Below, piece by piece: positions 42,440-52,264 of a stretch of 55,887 nt of DNA. The stretch is taken from the NCBI GenBank assembly GCA_025350965.1, contig JANXWV010000029.1, positions 1 to 55,887 of the forward strand, written 5' to 3'. Made by a program: the position numbers and the translations under genes. This DNA is from Rhizobacter sp. Lineage in GTDB: Bacteria > Pseudomonadota > Gammaproteobacteria > Burkholderiales > Burkholderiaceae_C. Position 1 is the stretch's first letter. Every line of letters starts with the position of its first letter. The notes under the pieces were generated by a model. It was not told where the DNA came from, did no database searches, and was given only the letters and a program-made list of their open reading frames with translations.

Positions 42440-43474
42440 ATGCTGAGCTACATCCTCAAACGCATCGCGCTGATGCTGCCCACCTTGCTGGGCGTGCTGA
42501 CGCTCACTTTCGTCGTGATCCAGTTCGTGCCCGGCGGGCCGATCGACCAGATCATGGCCGAAGCGCGCATGGGCGGCGGCGGCGAGGGCAACGCCTACAA
42601 GGCGGGCCGCGACAGCGACGCCAAGCAGATCGCCGAGCTCAAGAAGCTCTACGGCTTCGACAAGCCGGCGCATGTGCGCTATGTCGAAATGCTGTCGAAC
42701 TTCGCGCAGTTCAACCTGGGCCGCAGCTTCCTGCACAACAAGGACGTGTGGCAACTCATCAAGGAGAAGCTGCCGGTCTCGATGAGCCTGGGCCTGTGGG
42801 CGTTCCTGATCTCGTACCTGATCTCGGTGCCACTCGGCATCGCCAAGGCGGTGCGCGAAGGCTCGCGCTTCGACGTGGCAACCACGCTGCTGGTGCTGAT
42901 GGGCTTTGCGATCCCGGGCTTCGTGCTCGGCGTGTTCCTGATCGTGCTGTTCGCCGGCGGCAGCTTCTTCGACGTGTTCCCGCTGCGGGGCCTGACCTCC
43001 GACAACTGGGCCGACCTGCCCTGGCCGGCGCGTGTGCGCGACTACTTCTGGCACCTGACGCTGCCCCTCACCTGCTACGTGATCGAGAGCTTCGCCATCG
43101 TCACCTTGCTGACCAAGAACACCTTCATCGAAGAGATGCGCAAGCAGTACGTGCTGGTGGCGCGGGCCAAGGGCTTGTCGCAGCAGCGCGTGCTGTGGAA
43201 GCACATCTTCCGCAACGCGCTGATCCCGCTCGTCACCGGCTTTCCGGCGGCCTTCGTGCTCGCGTTCTTCGGCGGCTCGATCCTGATCGAGACGCTGTTC
43301 TCGCTCGACGGCCTCGGCCTGCTGTCGTATGAGTCGATCGTGCGGCGCGACTACCCGGTGGTGCTGGGCACGCTGTACCTGTTCACGCTGATCGGGCTGG
43401 CCATCAAGCTCGTGTCCGACATGCTCTACGTCGTGGTCGACCCGCGCGTGCAGTTCGGGAGTGCAGCGAAATGA
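42440..43474 (+). CDS. yejB: Microcin C/oligopeptide ABC transporter permease YejB
   Basis: A 344-residue inner-membrane permease. It opens MLSYILKRIALMLPTLLGVLTLTFVVIQFVPGGPIDQ, and carries the Yej-specific insertion with a glycine-rich run (MGGGGEGNAY) after the first helix, then FNLGRSFLHNKDVWQLIKEKLPVSMSLGLW. The EAA loop is KQYVLVARAKGLSQQRVLWKHIFRNALIPLVTG, standing in the cytoplasm to meet the ATPase. It overlaps yejE by 4 nt and forms the core heterodimer with it. Confidence 0.94.
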   Translation: MLSYILKRIALMLPTLLGVLTLTFVVIQFVPGGPIDQIMAEARMGGGGEGNAYKAGRDSDAKQIAELKKLYGFDKPAHVRYVEMLSNFAQFNLGRSFLHNKDVWQLIKEKLPVSMSLGLWAFLISYLISVPLGIAKAVREGSRFDVATTLLVLMGFAIPGFVLGVFLIVLFAGGSFFDVFPLRGLTSDNWADLPWPARVRDYFWHLTLPLTCYVIESFAIVTLLTKNTFIEEMRKQYVLVARAKGLSQQRVLWKHIFRNALIPLVTGFPAAFVLAFFGGSILIETLFSLDGLGLLSYESIVRRDYPVVLGTLYLFTLIGLAIKLVSDMLYVVVDPRVQFGSAAK

Positions 43475-44499
43475 CGGCACCGAGCCTCTCGCCCAACCAG
43501 CGCGCCTGGGCGCGCTTCAAGCGCAACCGCATCGGCTATGGCTCACTCTGGATCATGGCGGCGCTGCTCATTCTCAGCGCGGTGGCCGAACTCGTCAGCA
43601 ACGACCGGCCGCTGATTGCGCGCTATGAAGGCCGATGGTCGTTCCCGGTTTTCAGCAACCCGCCCGAGACCGCGTATGGCGGCGACTTCGCGACGCCCAC
43701 CGACTGGAAAGACCCGTTCATCACCGCGCAATTCCAGAAGCCCGGCAACTGGCGGCTGCTGACGATCAACCCGCATTCGGCCACCTCGACCGACTACTTC
43801 CAGAAAGAGGCGAACCCCGCGAAGCCGAGTGCCAAGAACTGGTTCGGCACCGACGGCCTGGGGCAGGACATGCTGGCAAGGCTGCTCTACGGCTTTCGCG
43901 TGAGCATTCTGTTCGGGCTGGCGCTGACCTTCGTGGGCACGGTCATCGCGGTGGCGGCGGGCGCCATCCAGGGCTACTTCGGCGGCCGAATCGACCTGAC
44001 GCTGCAGCGGCTGATCGAGATCTGGGGCTCGATCCCCGAGCTGTACCTGTTGATCATCTTCGCGTCGATCTTCGAGCCGTCGCTCGGCTTGCTGCTGGTG
44101 CTGCTGTCGCTGTTCGGCTGGATCGGCTTGTCCGACTACGTGCGTGCCGAGTTCCTGCGCAACCGGGGGCTCGAATTCGTGAAGGCGGGGCGCGCGCTGG
44201 GCTTGTCCAACCTGCAGATCATCTGGCGCCACGTGCTGCCGAATTCGCTGACGCCGGTCATCACCTTCCTGCCGTTCCGAATGAGCGGGGCGATCCTGTC
44301 GCTCGTGGCACTCGACTTCCTCGGCCTGGGCGTGCCGCCTTCGGTGCCGTCGCTCGGCGACCTGGTCAAGCAAGGCAAGGCGAACCTCGACTCGTGGTGG
44401 ATCATCTTCCCGACCTTCGCGGTGCTCGTCATCACGCTGCTGCTGCTGACCTTCATCGGCGACGCACTGCGCGATGCGTTCGATACGCGCAAATCATGA
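43471..44499 (+). CDS. yejE: Microcin C/oligopeptide ABC transporter permease YejE
   Basis: A 342-residue permease partner of YejB. The N-terminus LSPNQRAWARFKRNRIGYGSLWIM has the OppC-like N-terminal domain. The periplasmic segment NRP..YEGRWSFPVF and ATPTDWKDPFI is typical of YejE. FGTDGLGQDMLARLLYGFRVS and the EAA loop GLEFVKAGRALGLSNLQIIWRH follow. It overlaps yejB and yejF by 4 nt on each side, so the operon is fully translationally coupled. Confidence 0.94.
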   Translation: MTAPSLSPNQRAWARFKRNRIGYGSLWIMAALLILSAVAELVSNDRPLIARYEGRWSFPVFSNPPETAYGGDFATPTDWKDPFITAQFQKPGNWRLLTINPHSATSTDYFQKEANPAKPSAKNWFGTDGLGQDMLARLLYGFRVSILFGLALTFVGTVIAVAAGAIQGYFGGRIDLTLQRLIEIWGSIPELYLLIIFASIFEPSLGLLLVLLSLFGWIGLSDYVRAEFLRNRGLEFVKAGRALGLSNLQIIWRHVLPNSLTPVITFLPFRMSGAILSLVALDFLGLGVPPSVPSLGDLVKQGKANLDSWWIIFPTFAVLVITLLLLTFIGDALRDAFDTRKS

Positions 44500-46097
44500 A
44501 CCACGCCATGAGCCAACCCCTGCTCGACATAGACCACCTGACCGTGCGCTTCGGCGCGAGCACGGTTGTCAACGACGTGTCGTTCAGCATCGCGCCGGGC
44601 GAGAAGTTCGCGCTTGTGGGCGAATCGGGCTCGGGCAAGTCGATCACGGCGCTGTCTGTGCTGCGGCTCGTCGATGCGGCCACCACCCTGGGTGCGATTC
44701 GATTCAACGGCGAAGACCTGCTGCAGAAGTCGGAGCGCGAGATGCGCGGCCTGCGAGGCTCGGAGATCGCGATGATCTTCCAGGAGCCGATGACGGCGCT
44801 GAACCCGCTCTACACCGTGGGCAACCAGATCGGCGAGGTGCTCGAGCTGCACGAAGGCCTGCGCAAGAACGCGGCGCGCGCAAGGGCCGTCGAGCTGCTC
44901 ACGCGCACCGGCATCCCCGAGCCGGAACGGCGCATCGATTCGTACCCGCACGAGCTGTCGGGCGGCCAGCGCCAGCGCGCGATGATCGCGATGGCGCTGG
45001 CGTGCCGGCCCAAGCTGTTGATCTGCGACGAGCCCACCACCGCGCTCGACGTGACGATCCAGGCGCAGATCCTCGCGCTGCTCGACGAGCTGCAACGCGA
45101 GATGGGCATGGCGCTGCTCTTCATCACGCACGACCTGAACCTGGTGCGCCGCTTCACCCACCGCGTGGGCGTGATGGAGCGCGGCGTGCTGGTCGAACTC
45201 GGCGACACGGCCACCGTGTTCGCCGACCCGCAACATGCCTACACCCAGAAGCTGCTGGCGAGCCGGCCGCAGCGCGTGGTGCAGGCCGTGGCGGCTGACG
45301 CGCCCGTGGTGGTTGAAGCGCGCGATGTGCGCGTGAGCTTCGCCGTGTCGCTGGGCTGGTTCAAGAAGCGTGAGTTCAACGCGGTGCGCGCCGCCACGCT
45401 GCAACTTCGGCGCGGCGAGACGCTGGGCATCGTCGGCGAATCGGGCTCGGGCAAGACGACCCTGGGCATGGCGTTGCTGGCGCTTCAACCCATCGCCGAT
45501 GGGTCGGTTGCGGTCGAAGGCGAGCGCATCGACAACGCCGACCGCGCCACACTGCGCGCGATGCGCAAGCGCATGCAGGTGGTGTTCCAGGACCCGTTCG
45601 CGTCGCTCAGCCCGCGCATGACGGTCGGGCAGATCGTGGGCGAAGGCCTGGCGCTCCACCGGCCTGAGCTCTCTAACGCTGAACGTGAGCGGCTGGTGCT
45701 GGCCATGCTCGACGAGGTGGGCTTGAGCGAGGCCAAGGGCGTGGCCGGTGTATTGAACCGCTACCCGCACGAGTTCTCGGGCGGGCAGCGCCAGCGCATC
45801 TCGATTGCCCGCGCGGTGGTGCTGCGCCCCGAGGTGCTGGTGCTCGACGAGCCCACCTCGGCGCTGGACGTGTCGGTGCAGCAGCAGGTGCTGGCGCTGC
45901 TGGCCGAGCTGCAGAGCCACTACGGCATGAGTTACGTCTTCATCAGCCACGACCTGGCCGTGGTGCGCGCAATGGCGCACCGCGTGATGGTGATGAAGGA
46001 CGGCGTGGTGGTCGAGGAAGGCGAAGCCCAGGCCCTGTTCGACGCGCCGCGCGAGCCCTACACGAAGGCCTTGCTCGCGGCGGCCCACCTGGCCTGA
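44496..46097 (+). CDS. yejF: Microcin C/oligopeptide ABC transporter double ATPase YejF
   Basis: A 533-residue protein with two complete ATPase domains, as in E. coli YejF. First half: Walker A GESGSGKS, signature [15 protein letters not shown], Walker [13 protein letters not shown]. Second half: [36 protein letters not shown]. The join at about 265-285 is [13 protein letters not shown]. The start MNHAMSQP overlaps the yejE stop. It powers import of oligopeptides; in E. coli the same system imports microcin C. The next gene is convergent, 19 nt away. Confidence 0.94.
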   Translation: MNHAMSQPLLDIDHLTVRFGASTVVNDVSFSIAPGEKFALVGESGSGKSITALSVLRLVDAATTLGAIRFNGEDLLQKSEREMRGLRGSEIAMIFQEPMTALNPLYTVGNQIGEVLELHEGLRKNAARARAVELLTRTGIPEPERRIDSYPHELSGGQRQRAMIAMALACRPKLLICDEPTTALDVTIQAQILALLDELQREMGMALLFITHDLNLVRRFTHRVGVMERGVLVELGDTATVFADPQHAYTQKLLASRPQRVVQAVAADAPVVVEARDVRVSFAVSLGWFKKREFNAVRAATLQLRRGETLGIVGESGSGKTTLGMALLALQPIADGSVAVEGERIDNADRATLRAMRKRMQVVFQDPFASLSPRMTVGQIVGEGLALHRPELSNAERERLVLAMLDEVGLSEAKGVAGVLNRYPHEFSGGQRQRISIARAVVLRPEVLVLDEPTSALDVSVQQQVLALLAELQSHYGMSYVFISHDLAVVRAMAHRVMVMKDGVVVEEGEAQALFDAPREPYTKALLAAAHLA

Positions 46098-46116
46098 TGG
46101 CCGGGGTGCCGAACGC

Positions 46117-47163
46117 TCAGTGTTTGACGAAGGTGTAGGTGACCGCGTAGTCGATCGGGAACGGGGTGATGATCTGCGCGGTGATGCTGCCGACGTTGCC
46201 GCTGTACGTGCAGCTCTTGATGCTCACGCCCGCCGGAAGTTGCGCGTTGATGTCGGCGCCGCCGCAGAAGTCGGCTTGCGACGCCGGCTTGTCGGGCAGG
46301 CCGTCGATGCAGATCTCGGGGATGGCGATGCCGGCCGCGACCGTCTGCACGACCAGCGAATAGGTGCCGGCCTTCGGCGCCTTGCAGCTGCCCAGGCCGA
46401 CCACGAGCGTGCCCGAGCTGCCGGTGCCGGTGTTGTCGGTTGCCGCCCAGCTGAGCGTGATGCCGGTGGTCGCGATGTTGCCGTTCCAGCTGACGAGCAC
46501 GTTGCCCTGCGCACCGAGGATGCTCTGGCTGCAGGCTGTGGCGCTGCAGTTGAATGACACGCGCATCGCGTCGAGCAAGGCATCCAGGCCGGTGTGGTCG
46601 GCCGCGAAGGGTGCGGCGAACACGTTGAGCTTGCTCGCGTCGAGCCCGTTCGCTGCCATCAGCGCCTGCAGGTTGGCGTTTACCTTGCGGGCCGATGCCA
46701 GCACCGCGTCGGCGCTCAGGCCGGCGCTGGCCCAGGCCTTGAACAGGTCGGCGAGCGGCTTCTGGCCGTTGGCGTCGAGCAGCGCCAGCGTGGTCAGCGG
46801 CGTGATGTTGGCCACGCCGGCCTGCGCCGCGAACGAGTACCAGACCTTGCCCGACGCGTCGGTCACGCTCAACGCGTAGGGCGCGGCATCGGCGACGCCG
46901 ATGCTGAACTTGCCGTCGGTGCCGGTGCGCGCCGTGGCTTGCACGCCCTTCGCGTTGGTGGCGGTGACGAGCGCGTTCGCCATCGGCGCGCCGGTGGCGG
47001 CGGTGCCAATGAGCGTGACGGTCACGGCGGCGGGCGCGGTGGCCGTGGCGACCGCATCATCACCCCCACCACAGGCGGTGAGCGTGGCGGCAGCGGCAAT
47101 CGCGAGCAGGCTGAAGCCGGCCGAGAGGATGAGCGGGCGGGTCGAACGAGTGGCCAGTTTCAT
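46117..47163 (-). CDS. Lipoprotein with carboxypeptidase-regulatory-like domain
   Basis: A 348-residue surface lipoprotein. The signal MKLATRSTRPLILSAGFSLL ends AATLTACGGGDD. A single Ig-like/carboxypeptidase-regulatory domain follows (TLIGTAATGAPMANALVTATNAKG, then ARTGTDGKFSIGV, about 45-105). An all-helical part (ANITPLTTLALLDANG...) and a C-terminal beta region with three cysteines complete it. The layout is the same as that of the adjacent lipoprotein at 47294, indicating tandem duplication and divergence. GGAGC precedes the ATG. Function unknown. Confidence 0.75.
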   Translation of the reverse strand: MKLATRSTRPLILSAGFSLLAIAAAATLTACGGGDDAVATATAPAAVTVTLIGTAATGAPMANALVTATNAKGVQATARTGTDGKFSIGVADAAPYALSVTDASGKVWYSFAAQAGVANITPLTTLALLDANGQKPLADLFKAWASAGLSADAVLASARKVNANLQALMAANGLDASKLNVFAAPFAADHTGLDALLDAMRVSFNCSATACSQSILGAQGNVLVSWNGNIATTGITLSWAATDNTGTGSSGTLVVGLGSCKAPKAGTYSLVVQTVAAGIAIPEICIDGLPDKPASQADFCGGADINAQLPAGVSIKSCTYSGNVGSITAQIITPFPIDYAVTYTFVKH

Positions 47164-47293
47164 GGAAGAAAGCTCCGGGTCGGGTTGCGGCCCCGAACAC
47201 CGGTGCCTTGATCTCATTCGCGGGAAAGCCGCGCGAAAAGGCTCACAGGGCGGCAAAGAAATCCGCGCCTGTGTGCGTCATCGCGTCACTGGG

Positions 47294-48538
47294 TCACGAT
47301 TGGCAGATGAAGTAGCTGGCGTTGCCTGGTGAGCCGACCACGCCTTCGCTGCCGCTCGTCTTCGGGTCGAACAAGGTCACGTTCGGGTGCATCTCGAGCT
47401 TGTAGTTGTCTGAGTTCGTCATCGTGTACTCGAACACCAGGCCGTCCTTGTCGACGCTCACCGTGTCGTCGCTGCTGCCGTTGAAGCCGAACCGCTTGCC
47501 CGATACGGTCGCCCAGTCCGCACCGCGCACCTCGACCAGCACGATCGGAATGAAGGGTTCGGCGATGGCGACCTTGCAGCTGTTGCCGACCGTCACGTCG
47601 GTCAGCGCGTTCACGAGGTAGACCTTGGCCCCCGCCGTGTCGGGCCCGCTGACGGTGGCGCCGTTGGCCGGGTGGGGCAGGCCGCCGAACCACATGGCAG
47701 CAGTCAGATTCACAGCGGGGGAACTGCTGTCCTGCTTGCACTTCGAGTAGGTCTTGGAACCGCCGGCGAGTGCGCTCACCACGGCACAGGCTTTGGGCAG
47801 CAGGGCGAGGAAGGTGGCCGAGTCCTTCGCCGTGACCTGCGCATACGCGCCGCTGCCGATGGCGCCGCTGGAAGGCCCGGCGACTGTCAGCACGGCCTTC
47901 AGGCTGGCACCGGTGCTGGCGGCGGTGTCAAGGTCGCTCTGGGACTTGCCGGCAGCCTTCAGGGCGACGCCGAGCGTGTCCAGCAGCTTGTCGTCGGCGT
48001 CGCCCACAGCGAACACGCCGGTCAACGCGTCGGCCACGGGTGCGGCGCCGGCCACAGCCACCGATTCGGTCGCCACGTAAGCCTTGGCCGTGGCGAGCGC
48101 GGCGGCGATGGCGTTGCCTTTGGCCAGGTCGAAGGCAGCGAATGCAGCGGCAGGGCTGCTGGCAGCGGCGCGCGCCACGATCAGGTCGGTCCAGGGCGTG
48201 ATGTTCACGCGGCCAGCGCCGGCGGCAAAGCTGTAGAGCGTGACGCTCGGGTTGCCACCGACCACGCGCAAAAGACACGGCGCCACTTGCGCGGCGCCCA
48301 GCGTCAGGGTGAACGAGCCATCGGCAGCGGTGGTGCCCGTGGTGTCGGCACCGGCAGCGCACTTGGCGGTGACGGTGGCACCTGCCAGCGCTGCGCCGGT
48401 GGCGGCGAGGCCGGTGAGCTTGACGGTTGAAGCCGGGCCGGTGGTGGCGGGCACATCGCTGTCGCCCCCGCCGCAGGCGGCGAGCGTGGCGGCGAACAGC
48501 ACGGACAAGGTCAGGTTGGCGCGGTGGGCGGTGTGCAT
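47294..48538 (-). CDS. Lipoprotein with carboxypeptidase-regulatory-like domain (paralogue)
   Basis: A 414-residue lipoprotein. The signal MHTAHRANLTLSVLFAATL ends AACGGGDSD. It shares with its neighbour the block KLTGLAATGAALAGATVTAKC, GTTAADGSFTLTL, and then NITPWTDLIVARAAASSP. The C-terminal half is different and contains FGGLPHPANGATVSGPD and KRFGFNGSSDDTVSV. The chosen ATG gives the signal; the longer frame to 48640 does not. It is the first gene of the lipoprotein pair, 130 bp before the second. The role is unknown; similar proteins in Burkholderiales are simply annotated hypothetical. Confidence 0.75.
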   Translation of the reverse strand: MHTAHRANLTLSVLFAATLAACGGGDSDVPATTGPASTVKLTGLAATGAALAGATVTAKCAAGADTTGTTAADGSFTLTLGAAQVAPCLLRVVGGNPSVTLYSFAAGAGRVNITPWTDLIVARAAASSPAAAFAAFDLAKGNAIAAALATAKAYVATESVAVAGAAPVADALTGVFAVGDADDKLLDTLGVALKAAGKSQSDLDTAASTGASLKAVLTVAGPSSGAIGSGAYAQVTAKDSATFLALLPKACAVVSALAGGSKTYSKCKQDSSSPAVNLTAAMWFGGLPHPANGATVSGPDTAGAKVYLVNALTDVTVGNSCKVAIAEPFIPIVLVEVRGADWATVSGKRFGFNGSSDDTVSVDKDGLVFEYTMTNSDNYKLEMHPNVTLFDPKTSGSEGVVGSPGNASYFICQS

Positions 48539-48688
48539 TCGGGGCTCCAGGGTTGTGGGTCTCCTGGGCTTGCGCGCTGTGCAGGCCACCAAACGGCTCA
48601 CGGTCGCGAAAAGAATGTTTTCGTGCGTCACTTCGAGCATGTCGCGAGTGTCGCGATTGCCGCGACGGCGTTGCGCTGGAGACCTCGC

Positions 48689-51526
48689 CTAGCCCGCCAC
48701 GGCGCAGCGCCGCGCGCTCTCTTGCGCCGCTTTGACTGTCGCGGTGTAGCTGGCGTCGAGCTGGTGGCTCGCCGCCAACTTGTCGAAGGCCTGTGCCGCC
48801 GCCAGCGCCCAGCTGCAACGCAACGCTGCATCGGCGGGCTGTAGCCGGCGCCAGGGCAGTGCGGCTGCGCTGTGGCGCAAGGCCGCTGCACTGCTGGCGT
48901 GCTCGGCGCTGCCGGGGGTGGCCTGCTCCCAGCGGGCTGCGTCGGCGAGTACCGATCGGGCCTCGCGGAAGGCGCGCTCGTCCTGGCCCGCGCGTTGCCA
49001 ACCTGTGAGCTGCATCAGGCGCAGCTCCGCCCAGGGCAGTTGTTCATCGCCTTGCGTGGGCAACCGAGCGCTGAGGGCCCGAGCTTCGCTGACGGCCGCC
49101 TCGATGGCCGGCTGCGCTGCGGTGTTGGCCTGCAGCACGCAGCGCTGGGCCGACAGGTAGGTGCGCACCTCGGTCGGCCGCGCGTCGGCGAGCACGCCGC
49201 CGCGAAGGGCGTCGGCGGCGTCACCGCACGCGGTGGCGGCGGCGCCCAGGTGCCCGGCCGTCAGGTGCGAATCGCCCAGCGTGTAGCTGACCGCGGCGAA
49301 CGAGCCGCGGGCTCGGCGGTCGGCGCGGTCGGCCTGCCATTGGCGCCGGGCGATGTTCGTCGAGCGGGCCAGTTCGTCGAAGGCTTCGGGGTCGTCCGAG
49401 CGTTGTTGCAAGGCATAGCCCAGCGCGCCGTGCGCGGCGATGAGGAAGTCGTTCCAGTCCTCGTTCGGTGCGGCACCCGCAGCGGCTTCGAGCACGGCCA
49501 CGTTGTCGCGTGCCAGCGTGACGGCGGCTTCCTGGTGGCCGGCGCTCAGTTCGAGCAGGGCCTGGCGAACCAGCACGGCGCTGAGCAATTGCTGGCTGTT
49601 CAAGTTGCCCACGCGCCGGGCCAGGTTGTTGCGCGCGCAGTTCAGGGCTTGCGTGCCGCGCCGGAGTGCCTCGGGCAGGTTGCCGAGGTGGGCCGGGCCG
49701 TTCTGGTTGTACATCACGTCCATCGTGTGCATCAGCAGGTTGCAGCGCGCCGTGCCCAGCTTGAGGTGGCCGGGTGCCAGCTGCAGGCCGTGCTCGACAT
49801 CGGCTTGCCCTTCGGTCAATTCGCGCAGTGCGGCCTGCGCATCCCCGCCCGCGCCGCGCAACTCGGACACGGCCAGGTGCACGGCCGCGCGCTCGAGCCA
49901 GGCCTCGGGGGCTTCCGCGCTGCGGTCGGGCACCTGCGCCAGCACGGTGAGCGCCTGTGCGTAGTGGCGCTCGGCGGTGCCGGTGTTGCCCAGGTTGGCC
50001 TTGCCGACGCCGCCTTCCACTTCCGCCAGTCGGTACAGCGCCTGGCCGCTGACCAGCAGCGTGGCCGGCGAGCGCTCGCCGCCGCTCAGCTGGTCGGCGA
50101 AGAAGCCGTTCGCGGTCTTGGCGAGGGCCTGGCGGCCCGCGAGCACGCCGCTCTGCAATGCGTCGTTCACGTCGAACACCATCACGGCGGCAAGCCGGCG
50201 TGATTCGCTCAGTGCCGCGCGTGCTTGCGCGGCGCTCAGCAATGCCACTATGGACAGGCCCACGACCATGCACAGGCCGGCACTCGCGGCACCGACGGCA
50301 ACGCGATGGCGGGCGACGAACTTCGCGGCGACGTAGCGGCGCGTGGGCGCGCGTGCGCTGACGGGGTAGCCGTTCAGGTACGCACTCACGTCGGCGGCCA
50401 GGCCGTCGACGTTGGCGTAACGCTGCGCCACCGTTTTCTCGAGCGCCTTCAGCAGGATGTTGTCGAGGTCGCCGCGCAGCTTGTTGCGGTGGGCGAGCCA
50501 GGTGCGGTCGTCGGCGCTCGCGGGCGACAGGCTGCTCGGTCGGGTCGGTGCCTCTTCGAGCACCGCACGCGCCGCCTCGGCAGGGCTGGTGGCGCTGCGG
50601 CCATAGGGGCGCTGGCCGGTCAGCATCTGGTAGAGCAGCACGCCGAGCGAGTAGATGTCGGTGGCCGTGCTGACGCGTTCGCCGCGCACTTGCTCGGGGC
50701 TGGCGTGGCTCGGGGTGAACGGGCGCTGCGTGCCGATGGTGATGTCGGCGGCAGGGGGTGCGTCTTCGACGTCGAGTGCCTTGGCAATGCCGAAGTCGAG
50801 CAGCTTGACCTGCCCGTCCTGGGTGACCAGCACGTTGCCGGGCTTCAGGTCGCGGTGCACCAGCAGGTTGCGGTGCGCGTGCGCCACCGCGTCGGCCAGT
50901 TGCAGGAACAGGCGCAGCCGCGCGGTCAGCGGCAGGGCGTCGCAGGCACGGTCGATGGCCTGGCCGTCGACGAGTTCCATCACGAAGTACGGCAGGCCGT
51001 CGGGCGTGAGGCCGGCATCGAAGAGCCGTGCGATGTGCGGGTGGTTCAGCGTGGCCAGGGCCTGCTGTTCGAGCGCGAAGCGCTGCAGCACGGCCACGCT
51101 GTCCATGCCGCGCTTGAGTATTTTCACGGCCGCCGCACCGGCGTAAGCGCCGTCGGCACGGCGCGCGCGGTACACGTCGCCCATGCCGCCGCTGCCGAGC
51201 AGGGCTTCGAGCTGCCACGGGCCCAGGCGCGAACCCTCGCGCGGCGCGGGCAGGAGGCGATGCGCGACCGGCGTGTCGAGGAAAGCCGCAGCCGCCGAGC
51301 CCGGATCGGCTGCGTTGGCCGCATCCGCTGCATCGGTGCTGTGAAGCAGCAGCGCCAGTACCTCGGCGCGCACCGCGCCGGTGTCGCCCGAGTCGCGCAC
51401 GAAGGCCTCGCGCTCGGCGCGCGGCAGGCCACAGGCCAGCTCGAAAAGCGCGCGCGCGCGGGCCCAGTCGGCCGGGCTCAAAAGCGGGCGGGGCGGGTTG
51501 GGCTGGGGTGAGGGCTTCGTCGTCAT
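48689..51526 (-). CDS. Transmembrane Ser/Thr protein kinase with TPR-like periplasmic region
   Basis: A 945-residue PknB-type kinase. An N-terminal extension (1-100) resembles the region found in kinases paired with ECF-like sigma factors. The kinase domain has GSGGMGDV (111-118), K135 in AAAVKILKRG, HRDLKPGN (224-231) and DFG (244-246), followed by SHASPEQVRG and TDIYSLGVLLYQMLTG. A membrane helix at about 385-410 (AGLCMVVGLSIVALLSA) is followed by roughly 530 residues of Ala/Leu-rich helical repeats. It is divergent from an ECF-like sigma factor across a region with a long hairpin. Probable role: envelope or stress signalling. Confidence 0.9.
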   Translation of the reverse strand: MTTKPSPQPNPPRPLLSPADWARARALFELACGLPRAEREAFVRDSGDTGAVRAEVLALLLHSTDAADAANAADPGSAAAAFLDTPVAHRLLPAPREGSRLGPWQLEALLGSGGMGDVYRARRADGAYAGAAAVKILKRGMDSVAVLQRFALEQQALATLNHPHIARLFDAGLTPDGLPYFVMELVDGQAIDRACDALPLTARLRLFLQLADAVAHAHRNLLVHRDLKPGNVLVTQDGQVKLLDFGIAKALDVEDAPPAADITIGTQRPFTPSHASPEQVRGERVSTATDIYSLGVLLYQMLTGQRPYGRSATSPAEAARAVLEEAPTRPSSLSPASADDRTWLAHRNKLRGDLDNILLKALEKTVAQRYANVDGLAADVSAYLNGYPVSARAPTRRYVAAKFVARHRVAVGAASAGLCMVVGLSIVALLSAAQARAALSESRRLAAVMVFDVNDALQSGVLAGRQALAKTANGFFADQLSGGERSPATLLVSGQALYRLAEVEGGVGKANLGNTGTAERHYAQALTVLAQVPDRSAEAPEAWLERAAVHLAVSELRGAGGDAQAALRELTEGQADVEHGLQLAPGHLKLGTARCNLLMHTMDVMYNQNGPAHLGNLPEALRRGTQALNCARNNLARRVGNLNSQQLLSAVLVRQALLELSAGHQEAAVTLARDNVAVLEAAAGAAPNEDWNDFLIAAHGALGYALQQRSDDPEAFDELARSTNIARRQWQADRADRRARGSFAAVSYTLGDSHLTAGHLGAAATACGDAADALRGGVLADARPTEVRTYLSAQRCVLQANTAAQPAIEAAVSEARALSARLPTQGDEQLPWAELRLMQLTGWQRAGQDERAFREARSVLADAARWEQATPGSAEHASSAAALRHSAAALPWRRLQPADAALRCSWALAAAQAFDKLAASHQLDASYTATVKAAQESARRCAVAG

Positions 51527-51573
51527 GGTTCTTGATCTTGCGCGAAGTTTCACGGTCAAACGGCTCATTCACC

Positions 51574-51603
51574 GCCCACGCCCCGCGTTCGCGGGGCGTG
51601 GGC
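51574..51603. promoter_or_regulatory. Long perfect inverted repeat between kinase and sigma genes
   Basis: Arms GCCCACGCCCCGCG and CGCGGGGCGTGGGC are perfectly complementary over 14 bp around TT. It lies midway between the divergent starts at 51526 and 51634 and has no T-tract on either strand, so it is not a typical terminator. It could be an operator or a stable 5' mRNA hairpin. Confidence 0.7.
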
Positions 51604-51633
51604 AGACGGTTTGGCGCCATCACAATGCGGCGC

Positions 51634-52197
51634 ATGACCTCCCCCGTGTTGAACGTAACGCAGTGGCTGGGCCAACTCGACGCAGGCTCGCCGGAGGCGG
51701 CCAACGAGTTGTTCGCGCTGCTGTATGACGAGCTGCGGCGCATTGCCTCGGCGCGGCTGCGGCGCGAGTCGCCGGGCCACACGCTCAGCGCCACGGCGCT
51801 GGCCCACGAGGCCTGGTTCGCGCTTGCCGCGCAGACCCGCACGCAATGGCAAAGCCGCAACCACTTCCTGGCGGTGGCGTCGACCATGATGCGGCGCATT
51901 CTGGTGAGCCACGCACGCGGCAAACAGGCCGACAAGCGCGACGCCGTGATGGTGACGCTGACCGACGCGCTGCCGGTGGCCGGCACGGGCCAGGAGCCCG
52001 AGCTGCTGCGCGTGCACGAGGCGCTGCTGGCATTCGAGGCGGTCGATGCGCGGGCAGCGAAGGTGGTCGAGTTGCGCTTCTTCGGCGGGCTCGAGCTCGA
52101 AGAGATCGCCGAGGCGATGGACATGTCGCTCGCCACCGTCAAACGCGACTGGACGGTCGCGCGGGCCTGGTTGCGGCGCAGCCTGAGTGAAAGTTGA
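51634..52197 (+). CDS. ECF-like RNA polymerase sigma factor (TIGR02999 type)
   Basis: A 187-residue sigma factor. Region 2 reads ANELFALLYDELRRIASARL followed by HTLSATALAHEAWFAL and NHFLAVASTMMRRILVSHAR, the signature of the ECF-like sub-family that pairs with Ser/Thr kinases. Region 4 is AAKVVELRFFGGLELEEIAEAM and SLATVKRDWTVARAWLRR. No anti-sigma gene is adjacent; the divergent kinase probably plays the signalling role. An ATG 9 nt upstream (MRRMTSP) is an alternative start. Confidence 0.9.
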   Translation: MTSPVLNVTQWLGQLDAGSPEAANELFALLYDELRRIASARLRRESPGHTLSATALAHEAWFALAAQTRTQWQSRNHFLAVASTMMRRILVSHARGKQADKRDAVMVTLTDALPVAGTGQEPELLRVHEALLAFEAVDARAAKVVELRFFGGLELEEIAEAMDMSLATVKRDWTVARAWLRRSLSES

Positions 52198-52264
52198 GTG
52201 AAGGTTGACTGAAGGCCGATCGGCCGCGGCGCCGGGCAGCCGGCCGCGTGCTACATTCCCGCTC

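Noticed and set aside
41069..43480. 803-codon minus-strand open frame across SBP copy 2 and yejB
   Set aside because: It runs antisense through two well-supported genes and shows the same biased composition.
49221..52142. 973-codon minus-strand open frame across the kinase, the intergenic hairpin and the sigma gene
   Set aside because: It contradicts the true kinase frame and the sigma gene; composition is Arg/Ala/Pro-rich without motifs.
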